From M55B112 sp040880545 (GTDB lineage: Bacteria > Bacteroidota > Bacteroidia > Bacteroidales > GCA-2748055), in the NCBI GenBank assembly GCA_040880545.1, contig JBBDIE010000100.1, positions 1 through 24,496 of the forward strand: a DNA stretch of 24,496 bases, given 5' to 3'. The position numbers and the translations under genes were made by a program. The notes beneath the pieces are model-generated. The model ran no database searches and was not told the origin of the DNA. It worked only from the letters and a program-made list of their open reading frames with translations. Numbering within the stretch: the first letter of the stretch is position 1; each line of letters starts with the position of its first letter. Positions 15,506 through 22,729 of this stretch are shown here, piece after piece.

Positions 15506-16075
15506 TTATTTTTTGACTCTCTCGGAGTATGTCCGGTCCCTGGTATCCACCTTAATGGTTTCACCTTGTTCAACAAAAAGTGGTACCATAACCGTAGCCC
15601 CTGTTTCAAGTGTTGCAGGTTTCAGAGCAGTTGAAGAGGAGGTGTCTCCTCTGACTCCCGGCTCAGAATAGGTAATTTCCAGTTCAACAAATGGGGGTAA
15701 TTCACAGGACAGGGGTGTTTCATTGTCCGCATGCACCACGATCTCCACATGCTGCCCCTCCTTCATCAGATCGGCATTTTCAATGATTTTCTCTTCAATT
15801 ATTATCTGCTCGTAAGTCTCCAGGTGCATAAAACTGTATCCAAGATCGTCTTTATACAGGTATTGATAGGGCCTTCTTTCCACACGAGCGGTATTGACCT
15901 TGACTCCTGATGTGAATGTGTTATCAATCACCTTACCGGTTGTCAGACTCTTTAATTTGGTTCTTACAAAGGCAGGTCCTTTGCCCGGTTTTACATGTTG
16001 AAACTGCACAATGGCAAAGAGGTCGTTGTTATATTCCAATACCAGTCCGTTTCTGAAATCTGAGGTTGTGGCCAT
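15506..16075 (-). CDS. efp: Elongation factor P
   Basis: A 189-residue three-domain translation factor that relieves ribosomes stalled on proline runs. The N-terminal KOW-like domain contains FQHVKPGKGPAFVRTKL, in which Lys32 (numbered from MATT) is at the loop tip that reaches the peptidyl-transferase centre and is post-translationally modified in some bacteria. The central OB domain has VERRPYQYLYKD. The C-terminal OB domain ends with the signature GETIKVDTRDRTYSERV. I prefer the ATG at 16075 (MATTSDFRNG), the usual N-terminus in this group; an in-frame ATG at 16090 adds five residues. No EpmA/EpmB, EarP or YmfI-type modification gene lies nearby, so how Lys32 is modified, if at all, is open. 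It sits between tsaB and the phosphatase. Confidence 0.96.
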   Translation of the reverse strand: MATTSDFRNGLVLEYNNDLFAIVQFQHVKPGKGPAFVRTKLKSLTTGKVIDNTFTSGVKVNTARVERRPYQYLYKDDLGYSFMHLETYEQIIIEEKIIENADLMKEGQHVEIVVHADNETPLSCELPPFVELEITYSEPGVRGDTSSSTALKPATLETGATVMVPLFVEQGETIKVDTRDRTYSERVKK

Positions 16076-16152
16076 ATCTGTTACTTTCAAATTGAGTTAT
16101 ACGACTGCAAAATAAGGAAATTAATTGGGATATGGTAACAATTAAAGAGTTG

Positions 16153-16869
16153 TCAGAGGAGCTTGTTTTTTGGTGTGGTAGCAATAAAATCTTTCAGGTA
16201 GAATGGTTCAAAATATGCGCTGTTTTCAAATTCCTTCTTTTCAAAAGCCGGCAAAGTCAGGGGCATCATGTGGAGGGCTGAAGGATTTATATCTTTTATA
16301 ATATGGGCATTGGGATGACTGATAATTCCATGAACCTTGTCTGATCCATTCCCAAAAAATGCCACCTGTTTTGTTGCAAGCAGATCACCAAAACTATGCT
16401 CATCTATGATGGTTGCTGAAACAGGTTTGATCTCCTTAAAGCCGGAATCGTAGACTGCCGAATATACCTCCATTCTGCGAGCATCAATCAGCGGGCAGAG
16501 AAGAATATCCGGGTATTTTTTTTGTAATTGCCTGAAGGATTCATTACTGCTTGCTGCCACTGCCAGTGCCTGCAGTGTAATTATTCCAATAACAGGGATA
16601 TTCATGGCATAGGCGAATCCCTTTGTAACGGACACCCCGATTCGCAGGCCGGTATATGAACCGGGCCCCTTACTCACTGAGATGGCTTCAATATCGCCAG
16701 GAACAAGCCCCGATTCTTTCAGCACATCATCCATAAATACCGTAAGTAGTGAACCATGGGAACGGTCTTCATCGCTTTCCCTGATTGAGATCAGATCCTC
16801 ACCTTTACACAATGCAACAGAACAAATATTTGTTGCCGTTTCTACATAAATAATTACAGGTTGACTCAT
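16153..16869 (-). CDS. tsaB: tRNA threonylcarbamoyladenosine biosynthesis protein TsaB
   Basis: A 238-residue ASKHA-fold protein. It works with TsaD and TsaE to attach threonylcarbamoyl to A37 of tRNAs that read ANN codons; TsaB itself is the non-catalytic partner. Visible motifs are the first phosphate-binding strand YVETATNICSVAL, the RSHGSLL segment (R-x-H-x3-L) and SKGPGSYTGLRIG (67-76), the strongest TsaB hallmark. The C-terminal half shows the shorter, divergent second domain typical of TsaB, as opposed to TsaD. It follows the periplasmic adaptor by 15 bases and is upstream of efp. Its presence directly behind an efflux operon suggests that its transcription may depend on the same promoter. 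Confidence 0.94.
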   Translation of the reverse strand: MSQPVIIYVETATNICSVALCKGEDLISIRESDEDRSHGSLLTVFMDDVLKESGLVPGDIEAISVSKGPGSYTGLRIGVSVTKGFAYAMNIPVIGIITLQALAVAASSNESFRQLQKKYPDILLCPLIDARRMEVYSAVYDSGFKEIKPVSATIIDEHSFGDLLATKQVAFFGNGSDKVHGIISHPNAHIIKDINPSALHMMPLTLPAFEKKEFENSAYFEPFYLKDFIATTPKNKLL

Positions 16870-16884
16870 AAATATAAAACGGTT

Positions 16885-18192
16885 TTATTTTTCCGAGTAT
16901 AAACGGTCTGCCGGGACAATTTCAATATTTGAATCGTTGTTCAGTTGATTTGATATGGCTGAATAAGGTGCAATAACGACTTCATCTTCAGGGCCCAGTC
17001 CCTCCAGGATTTCAATATAACTATTATCCTGAATACCTGTTTTAACAGGTTTCATGACTGCTTTTCCTTCTATGGCAATGAATACAACGGTTTCTTTCTC
17101 TTTATTATTATCCTTATCCGCGGATTTTATCGCTGTAGCGTCTTCCTCCTGACTGGCATTATCTTCCTCTTCCCGGGGATCCACAACCCTGGTGGTTACG
17201 GCCTGGATGGGAATGGCCATCACATTTTTTCTGACTTCAGTCTGAATATCAGCGGTGGCAGACATGCCTGGACGCAACGGATATTTATTGGTTTCGGAAA
17301 CCTTGTGCTGATAGGACTCGGGCAGCAATCTTATTTTGACATTGAAATTGGTAACCTGGTCGGTGGTTATACCGGTCACATTCGCTGAAACAGGGATCAC
17401 AGTAACAACCCCCTTGAATTTTGTGTCAAGGTAAGCATCCACTTCAATGATGGCCGTATCCATGAAGGTAACCCTGACAATATCATTTTCATTTACCTCC
17501 ACTTCCACCTCCATCATATTCAGATCGGCAAGCCGGAGGATTTCGGTTCCCGACATCAGTTCAGTTCCCACAACCCGTTCTCCAAGTTCCACATTGAGCG
17601 CTGAAACAGTTCCGCTCATGGGAGCATAGATAGACGTTTTCACCAGGTTTTCTTCAGCCTCCTGCAGGGCGGCCATGGAACTTTCTACGGAAAAGGAGGC
17701 GGCCTCTTTTTCAGCCTGAGCGGAGAAATAATTTGTTTCAGATTGTTCAAACTCAGATTCGGAAATAGCCTGTTGGCTGAAGAGTTGTTTGCTTCGGTTA
17801 TAATCCAGCTTTCGCATCTGGAGTTGCGCCTCTGCCTGTTTTTCACGTGCCCTGGCATTATTGAGGGAGGCTTCCGTACGGTTCCGGATCATGATATAAT
17901 TTTCCGGTTTGATTTTCAACAGAAACTGCCCCTTCTGCACCTTGTCTCCTTCCTTTATTGCCAGTTCAACGATCTCCCCCGATACATCAGGCGAAATTTT
18001 AACTTCGGTTTCAGGCTGGATCTTGCCATTGGCGGTTATAACTTCGGTGATATTTCTTACACTTACCGTCTCAACGGCCACCAGAATATATGGCTCCTGT
18101 CCGAACCAGCCTTTTTTCATTCCTATACCGAAAAACAACAGTAACACCACCGCTGACGCAGACAGAATAATTAAAAGTTTTTTTGATTTCAT
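16885..18192 (-). CDS. HlyD/MacA-type periplasmic efflux adaptor
   Basis: A 435-residue membrane-fusion protein. An N-terminal anchor helix (LLIILSASAVVLLLFFGIG) is followed by the first half of the lipoyl domain (VSGEIVELAIKEGDKVQKGQ). A coiled-coil hairpin spans roughly residues 100-190 (NRTEASLNNARAREKQAEAQ onward), and the second lipoyl half is APMSGTVSALNVELGERV. A beta-barrel and a membrane-proximal domain follow, with an acidic low-complexity insert around residues 345-370 (REEEDNASQEED). Such adaptors join an inner-membrane pump to a TolC-like duct; the long coiled coil and missing lipoprotein Cys fit the MacA class. It lies 24 bases after the TolC-like gene. The expected ABC or RND pump gene is absent; tsaB follows in its place. 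Confidence 0.9.
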   Translation of the reverse strand: MKSKKLLIILSASAVVLLLFFGIGMKKGWFGQEPYILVAVETVSVRNITEVITANGKIQPETEVKISPDVSGEIVELAIKEGDKVQKGQFLLKIKPENYIMIRNRTEASLNNARAREKQAEAQLQMRKLDYNRSKQLFSQQAISESEFEQSETNYFSAQAEKEAASFSVESSMAALQEAEENLVKTSIYAPMSGTVSALNVELGERVVGTELMSGTEILRLADLNMMEVEVEVNENDIVRVTFMDTAIIEVDAYLDTKFKGVVTVIPVSANVTGITTDQVTNFNVKIRLLPESYQHKVSETNKYPLRPGMSATADIQTEVRKNVMAIPIQAVTTRVVDPREEEDNASQEEDATAIKSADKDNNKEKETVVFIAIEGKAVMKPVKTGIQDNSYIEILEGLGPEDEVVIAPYSAISNQLNNDSNIEIVPADRLYSEK

Positions 18193-18216
18193 TACAGGGA
18201 GAATAAATGATATTAA

Positions 18217-19560
18217 TTATATATTTATGGGTTCACCCAGGTAGAAATTGAGGATCCTGGTTTTAAAGATAAAATCGTATTTAGCCTGGAGGAGGTCAGA
18301 CTGGGTCTGTGTAAGTTGATTTTTGGATGCATTGTAATCGACCGTGTTTACCATGCCCACTTCAAATTTTTGTTCCGTATATTTAAACGACTCCTCCATG
18401 GAGATCAGGGCCTTTTCAGTGGAAGCAAATTTTTTGAGCGCTGCAACAGCATCTGTATGAGCTTGCTGAATATTGCGATAAAGTTCATTTTTTGCATTTT
18501 GTAATTCCAGCTGTGAATTTTCAATGCTGATTCTTGCATTTGCAATGGCGGTATTAACCTGCCCCCCGTTGAAAATCGGAATACGTAACCCAAGTCCAAT
18601 ACCAAAGCTGAGGTAATCCCTCATCTGTTGGGAAAATTCCATCGGTTCGGATGTGATTGGATCATAGCGGGAGTCTGAATAGTTGGTTCCATAACCCCCA
18701 TTCAGGTTCAGGGATGGATACCTCATCCCTTTGGCGATATCCAGCTCCTTTTCCACTGCCCGGAGGTTAAACTCGGAACTTTTTATCCGGGGCATGATCT
18801 CTTCAGCAATTTTATAGACCTCAGAGACCTCCACTAAAAGTAAATTCTCTCCCGGATCGGGGATTTCAGGAATATCAATCCGGAAATCCGGGTCATAGGG
18901 CATATCCAACATCTGTTGGAGGTTGAGGTAGGTAAGTAATAACTGGTTTTCGGTATTTACCAGGTTTAGCTCTTCGGCTGCAAATTGTGCTTGTATTTCC
19001 AATGCACTTCCCCTGGCCAGCTTTCCTGCATCCACCATCAGCTGCGTTCGGTCCACCTGCTGTTTTGTTACTTCAATCTGATTTTTGGCGACCTGATAAA
19101 GTTCGTTACTGAACAGGATCTGCAGGTAAGCGGCTGCAATGTTCAGGGAAATATCATTTTTCACCCTCAGCACATCCTCATAACTGGCCATTAAATTGAG
19201 CCGGTTCTGTGCTATACTGTTTTTCTTTTGGAATCCGTTAAATAGACTTACAGAGCTGTTCATTGTTATCCTGAAAGAGTTGCTTTTCTGATCAATAAAT
19301 TCGTAAGTTGTCGGGTCCAATGCTCTTCCGTAAGAATAATCGTAATTTGAACCCGCATTCAGATTGGGGAGCCGGGACAATTTTGACTGATCCATAATAT
19401 TTTGGTTGTACCGGGTGTTCAGTTCGGTCTGCTTAATGGTAATATTGTTCTCCATCGCGTAATCGACACACTCCTCCAGGTTCCAGGTTTTACCCTGTCC
19501 GGACAGATAGCTGAAATTTATAAGGAATAATAATGCAAGGAGAACACTGAATTTACACAT
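18217..19560 (-). CDS. TolC family outer-membrane efflux protein
   Basis: A 447-residue outer-membrane channel. The signal peptide covers about residues 1-21 (MCKFSVLLALLFLINF, cleavage near LSGQ). Two internally repeated OEP halves follow, beginning with WNLEECVDYAMENN and, in the second half, a KELDIAKGMRYPSLNLNGGYG segment. Long Gln/Asn/Ala-rich helical stretches form the periplasmic tunnel, for example the one around NAKNELYRNIQQAHTDAVAA. Three copies assemble into the duct that carries substrates across the outer membrane. It is the first gene of the minus-strand run, with a -7 element about 28 bases before its start. It lies immediately upstream of the adaptor gene. No substrate can be deduced. 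Confidence 0.93.
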   Translation of the reverse strand: MCKFSVLLALLFLINFSYLSGQGKTWNLEECVDYAMENNITIKQTELNTRYNQNIMDQSKLSRLPNLNAGSNYDYSYGRALDPTTYEFIDQKSNSFRITMNSSVSLFNGFQKKNSIAQNRLNLMASYEDVLRVKNDISLNIAAAYLQILFSNELYQVAKNQIEVTKQQVDRTQLMVDAGKLARGSALEIQAQFAAEELNLVNTENQLLLTYLNLQQMLDMPYDPDFRIDIPEIPDPGENLLLVEVSEVYKIAEEIMPRIKSSEFNLRAVEKELDIAKGMRYPSLNLNGGYGTNYSDSRYDPITSEPMEFSQQMRDYLSFGIGLGLRIPIFNGGQVNTAIANARISIENSQLELQNAKNELYRNIQQAHTDAVAALKKFASTEKALISMEESFKYTEQKFEVGMVNTVDYNASKNQLTQTQSDLLQAKYDFIFKTRILNFYLGEPINI

Positions 19561-19567
19561 GATCTGT

Positions 19568-19575
19568 TATTTTTG
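19568..19575 (+). promoter_or_regulatory. Candidate -7 element TATTTTTG for the YgjP-like gene
   Basis: An exact TAnnTTTG match lies 45 bases before the YgjP-like start, in the 60-base divergent gap. No clear -33 TTG is seen upstream of it, so it is tentative. Confidence 0.35.
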
Positions 19576-19587
19576 GCTATGCGAAAT

Positions 19588-19595
19588 CAAAGATA
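19588..19595 (-). promoter_or_regulatory. Candidate -7 element TATCTTTG for the tolC-adaptor operon
   Basis: The minus strand reads TATCTTTG, matching TAnnTTTG exactly and identical to the element proposed for padR. It ends 27 bases before the TolC-like start codon, a normal leader length. The -33 region has no good TTTG. Confidence 0.5.
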
Positions 19596-19620
19596 GGGAT
19601 AAAGTGTTGAATAGTGTGAA

Positions 19621-20340
19621 ATGAAAAACGAAAAACGAATTAATTATAAGGGGATTGGTGAGGTTATGTATCGCAAAAACCGTCGGGCAAGGAACGTATC
19701 TATCCGGATCAATGCCGAAGGGGTGATCAGGGTAACGGTGCCTGGCTGGTGTAGTTTTCATCGTGCAGAAATATTTGTACTGGAAAAAAGCAACTGGATC
19801 AATGGGAAGATCCTGAAAATCAAACGTAATAAACAGGAAAATCTTGTATGGGGAGCCGGGGATGTGGTTGAAATCAGAAATGGGAAGATTACCATTGAGC
19901 CGGGTGGTTTGCGTGATTTCAAAATTATCAGGTCTGGCAGTCTATATACTATTCAATTGCCTGTTGATTTTGACCCGGCTAAAAAGGAGTTTGAAGAGGC
20001 ATTAAGAGAGGCTATTTCGGTTATCGGACTGAGGGAGGCAAAGGCTCAGCTTCCTGAAATTATCTTTCTTCTGGCTGAAAAATTTCAATTGCCTTTTGGA
20101 AAATTATCGGTTAAAAGAATGAGAACCAGGTGGGGCAGTTGTTCGTCAAAAAACAACATTAGCCTCAATAGCGGACTGATATTTCTGCCCAATGAACTCA
20201 TTGAGTATGTCTGTCTGCATGAACTTGTTCATACCGTACATAAGAATCACAGCCGTGTTTTCTGGGAAGCGCTCGATGATATTATGCCGGGAGCTTTAAT
20301 GCACAGGAAGGCGCTTCATAAGCGGACGATTATAGCCTGA
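19621..20340 (+). CDS. YgjP-type (M48-like) zinc metallopeptidase
   Basis: A 239-residue cytoplasmic protein of the YgjP/SprT-like family. The C-terminal block is diagnostic: KRMRTRWGSCSSKNNISLN, then LNSGLIFLPNELIEYVCLHE leading into the zinc site. In HELVHTVHKNH, His200, Glu201 and His204 form HExxH and His210 is the third ligand. The N-terminal half has the expected YRKNRRARNVSIRI strands. Family members are predicted metal-dependent proteases; in E. coli YgjP the substrate is not settled, and restriction-modification loci sometimes carry relatives, but none is present here. It starts at the ATG 60 bases away from the divergent tolC-like gene. The tRNA-Gln gene follows 145 bases later. Confidence 0.9.
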   Translation: MKNEKRINYKGIGEVMYRKNRRARNVSIRINAEGVIRVTVPGWCSFHRAEIFVLEKSNWINGKILKIKRNKQENLVWGAGDVVEIRNGKITIEPGGLRDFKIIRSGSLYTIQLPVDFDPAKKEFEEALREAISVIGLREAKAQLPEIIFLLAEKFQLPFGKLSVKRMRTRWGSCSSKNNISLNSGLIFLPNELIEYVCLHELVHTVHKNHSRVFWEALDDIMPGALMHRKALHKRTIIA

Positions 20341-20417
20341 AATCAATGAATGCAGAGGGAAGTGCAAAAAAAAGAGGTGAAATGTTCAACATTTTTTATA
20401 AAGAATAGAAAAAGTTT

Positions 20418-20425
20418 TAAATTTG
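20418..20425 (+). promoter_or_regulatory. Candidate -7 element TAAATTTG upstream of tRNA-Gln
   Basis: An exact TAnnTTTG match lies 60 bases before the tRNA 5' end. No good -33 element is seen at 19-21 bases upstream, where the sequence is A/T-rich. Confidence 0.4.
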
Positions 20426-20485
20426 CATCCCGATTAACAGGGATCATGGCTGGAATTTCAGTTATGTAGTATCGGGAAACAGTAA

Positions 20486-20558
20486 TGACCCGTGGTGTAA
20501 TTGGCAACACATCTGATTTTGGTTCAGAAGAGTCCAGGTTCGAGCCCTGGCGGGTCAA
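20486..20558 (+). tRNA. tRNA-Gln (anticodon TTG)
   Basis: All four arms fold. The acceptor stem TGACCCG pairs with CGGGTCA over seven bases. The D-arm is GTG...CAC, the anticodon stem TCTGA/TCAGA encloses TTTTGGT with anticodon TTG (reads CAA), and the T-arm is CCAGG-TTCGAGC-CCTGG. The discriminator is A, and the first pair is the weak T-A expected for tRNA-Gln recognition. The 73-base gene does not encode the 3' CCA, so it must be added by nucleotidyltransferase. A strong terminator follows four bases downstream. Confidence 0.97.
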
Positions 20559-20561
20559 CTT

Positions 20562-20608
20562 AAAAACAAAACCTCTCTAAATTAACGATTTAGAGAGGTT
20601 TTGTTTTT
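20562..20608. terminator. Perfect 21-bp intrinsic terminator, probably bidirectional
   Basis: A gap-free 21-base-pair stem (20562-20582 with 20588-20608) encloses the five-base loop TAACG. The core is ACCTCTCTAAAT/ATTTAGAGAGGT, flanked by an A-rich left side and a T-rich right side. It follows the tRNA-Gln 3' end by three bases on the plus strand. Read on the minus strand it lies 31 bases past the stop of the PspC gene, so it can end transcription from both sides. Confidence 0.93.
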
Positions 20609-20639
20609 GTTTAGAATGAACAGGAAACTCTACCTGGTG

Positions 20640-22214
20640 TCAGTCTGCCAGTTTCAATCCATCTTCAGTCATTAACCATAAATTGCCCCCCATTCTCCAG
20701 TCTGAAACATGATCCAGATTGTACACATTCTTCAACAGGTCCCGGGTATCCTTTTCCAGGGATATATATTGACCCTCGGGTGCTTTGAGTGTGACCAATA
20801 CCCGCGGAAATCGCCATTTTTCACTTCCTTCTATAAAAAAACAAGGGTCCAGGATCAAGGTTTTGCCACTAGTTTTGAAGTTGTAGCTTAAATTGGCAGC
20901 ATTACTGTCGGCCTCATCCCAGTTTTTACCTTTGGAGCGTTTTTTTATTTCCAGGGTCACCTGGTCGTTCACCGATTGTTCGATGTCCAGGTCAATCTGA
21001 CCATAAATACGATCCAGGTCCTCTGTGAAATACCACCTGTTGTCCATGTCGAAACTGAATCCCCGCTCTTTTTCAAATTCATTTTTCTGATGTTGATTGA
21101 TTGCAACAAATATGGTGTCAGTTGACAGGGTCAATTCGCTGGAGGTTTTACTGACTCCGGTATGGGAATAATTTCCGGTTTCAATGGCCAGAATCCCAAT
21201 TGTCATCAACAAAGCAACGATCCATAACATGGTTGCACCCAGTGTGAGTCCGCGATTTTTGGTTCTGATGGAAAAGATCAGCCTTATCATACCGTAAATC
21301 ATCGCCGCAACCGGAATAAGGAACAGCAATGTTAAAGCAATTATCAGCAGTGTAATACTCACAGGATCTGTGAATGGGCTGAGCAGGTCACCCACAGTAA
21401 AATGGTATCCGGAGAAGGGAAAGATCTGCAGTCCTATAAATGCACCTGAAATAAGTCCGATAATTATTCCGATGCCTGCCAGGACAAATCCTGTGCCTAT
21501 CAGAACCAGGATCACTTTAACGAAAACCAGCAGAACCTTCCCTATTTCCGAAAAAAAATTTCGAGCTGCTTTTTTAGTTCGTTGAACTGCTTCGGAGTTC
21601 GCGGCTGCCCTCACATTCTCTTTGGTCGCTTCGTATTCTTCACGAATTTTTTTTTCAATATTGGATACATTCACCGGTTCACCGCGCATTTCCAGTTTCT
21701 GGGCCGCAGTTTCAGCCTTGGGCAACACGATCCAGAGGATGATATAAACCAGGATAGAGGCGCCACCCAGGAAAAAGAAAACGATGAATAATATTCTGAA
21801 AATCAACGGGTCGATGTTGAAATATGCACCCAGGCCACCACAGACCCCGCCAAACACAGAATTTTCAGGGTCACGGTGTAATCTCCTGTACCTGCCGGAA
21901 GTTTTTCCTCCTGTTTTTGTGCTATCGCTACCGGCGGCCGGGCCATCGCTTGTGTCGACGAACTCCTCCGGATCACCCATTATTTCGATCACCTCGTCTA
22001 CCATGGAGATGGAGATCACGTCCTCCTCTTTGGCCTTTTTTTCCTGGAATAATTCAGCAATCCTGGATTCTATGTCGTTCAGGATTTCCGCTCCTTCTTC
22101 CTTTCCGGAAAAATGACGACCGATGGCATCAAGATACTTTTTTAGTTTTTCATAGGCATCCTCATCGATATGGAAGATGATGCCGTTGAGGTTTATTTTA
22201 ATTGTTTTTTTCAT
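20640..22214 (-). CDS. PspC domain membrane protein
   Basis: A 524-residue envelope protein of the Bacteroidota PspC type. An N-terminal soluble region (1-85) with FHIDEDAYEKLKKYLDAIG and DIESRIAELFQE is common in these proteins. The PspC domain (about 108-168) follows, with RDPENSVFGGVCGGLGAYF and a transmembrane helix. Several more helices lie around residues 225-345, and the C-terminal region (about 360-524) is polar and beta-rich. PspC in enterobacteria activates the phage-shock response by sensing PspA; Bacteroidota versions usually lack the other Psp genes and are paired with a PadR repressor, as here. It starts 12 bases after padR and is co-transcribed with it. It probably takes part in an envelope-stress response, by inference. 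Confidence 0.9.
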   Translation of the reverse strand: MKKTIKINLNGIIFHIDEDAYEKLKKYLDAIGRHFSGKEEGAEILNDIESRIAELFQEKKAKEEDVISISMVDEVIEIMGDPEEFVDTSDGPAAGSDSTKTGGKTSGRYRRLHRDPENSVFGGVCGGLGAYFNIDPLIFRILFIVFFFLGGASILVYIILWIVLPKAETAAQKLEMRGEPVNVSNIEKKIREEYEATKENVRAAANSEAVQRTKKAARNFFSEIGKVLLVFVKVILVLIGTGFVLAGIGIIIGLISGAFIGLQIFPFSGYHFTVGDLLSPFTDPVSITLLIIALTLLFLIPVAAMIYGMIRLIFSIRTKNRGLTLGATMLWIVALLMTIGILAIETGNYSHTGVSKTSSELTLSTDTIFVAINQHQKNEFEKERGFSFDMDNRWYFTEDLDRIYGQIDLDIEQSVNDQVTLEIKKRSKGKNWDEADSNAANLSYNFKTSGKTLILDPCFFIEGSEKWRFPRVLVTLKAPEGQYISLEKDTRDLLKNVYNLDHVSDWRMGGNLWLMTEDGLKLAD

Positions 22215-22226
22215 GATACTGTTGTT

Positions 22227-22556
22227 TTACTTTTTTGTAATGATCGAGTTGACTGAATCTACCATCTCTTTCCAGGAGTATTCCATCTCCGACAGGTAGG
22301 TTCTGCCTTTATCTGTGAGGGCATAATATTTTCTGGGAGGGCCCTGCCTGGATTCTTCCCAGCGGTATTGTAATAATCCCGCGTTTTTTTGACGCGTAAG
22401 GAGCGGATAGAGCGTTCCTTCAACCACGATAAGGTTTTTCTTCTTCATGGTTTCGATGATATCTGAAGCGTAACAATCCTGCTTACTGACAATGGCCAGT
22501 ATGCAGAACTCCAGGGTGCCCTTTCTCATCTGTGCTTTTGCATTTTCACTGTTCAT
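22227..22556 (-). CDS. PadR family transcriptional regulator
   Basis: A 109-residue winged-helix repressor. The N-terminal helix-turn-helix spans LEFCILAIVSKQDCYASDII. The recognition and wing region contains VEGTLYPLLTRQKNAGLLQY and GPPRKYYALTDKGRTYL, both classic PadR blocks. The C-terminal helix used for dimerisation is short, as in the PadR-s1 subgroup. It is the first gene of the PadR-PspC operon. The promoter upstream carries inverted repeats over its -33 region, so autorepression is likely. The inducing signal is unknown; relatives respond to phenolic acids, antibiotics or envelope stress. Confidence 0.93.
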   Translation of the reverse strand: MNSENAKAQMRKGTLEFCILAIVSKQDCYASDIIETMKKKNLIVVEGTLYPLLTRQKNAGLLQYRWEESRQGPPRKYYALTDKGRTYLSEMEYSWKEMVDSVNSIITKK

Positions 22557-22621
22557 AATCGCTTGTGTTTTCCAATTCGCTGCACCGTCTTACTATTTAT
22601 AAGCTATTCGACTTTACAATG

Positions 22622-22653
22622 CAAAGATATATAAAAATATTAGTACCATGCAA
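22622..22653 (-). promoter_or_regulatory. padR-pspC promoter (TTG-N21-TATCTTTG)
   Basis: On the minus strand a TTG at 22653-22651 is followed, after 21 bases, by TATCTTTG at 22629-22622. This fits the Bacteroidota -33/-7 pattern (TTTG, about 19-21 bases, TAnnTTTG). The predicted transcript would start near 22615, leaving a leader of about 60 bases before the padR ATG. Confidence 0.65.
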
Positions 22654-22666
22654 TACATAGTACTAA
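22640..22666. promoter_or_regulatory. Candidate PadR operator: inverted repeat TTAGTAC-N13-GTACTAA
   Basis: A perfect seven-base inverted repeat with a 13-base spacer overlies the -33 region of the padR promoter. Interleaved with it is a second inverted repeat, ATGCAAT (22648-22654) with ATTGCAT (22670-22676). The right arm also forms the short palindrome TAGTACTA (22658-22665). PadR proteins bind as dimers to such palindromes next to their own genes. That PadR is the ligand here is inference from position. Confidence 0.55.
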
Positions 22667-22670
22667 AAAA

Positions 22671-22701
22671 TTGCATTATTTTTTATTTCTGCGTACCTTG
22701 A
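22671..22701 (+). promoter_or_regulatory. Weak candidate promoter for the DUF2797 gene
   Basis: TTG at 22671-22673 is followed, after 20 bases, by TACCTTGA (22694-22701), which fits TAnnTTTG imperfectly. It lies immediately beside the inverted repeats, so a protein bound there could act on both divergent genes. Confidence 0.35.
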
Positions 22702-22729
22702 CCATGCAAAAGACACTAATGACAGTGGT

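Noticed and set aside
15466..15609. A 48-codon N-terminal extension of the SpoIIE phosphatase
   Set aside because: It would overlap the coding end of efp in another frame and adds basic, non-conserved sequence. The ATG at 15465 starts at the expected GAF boundary.
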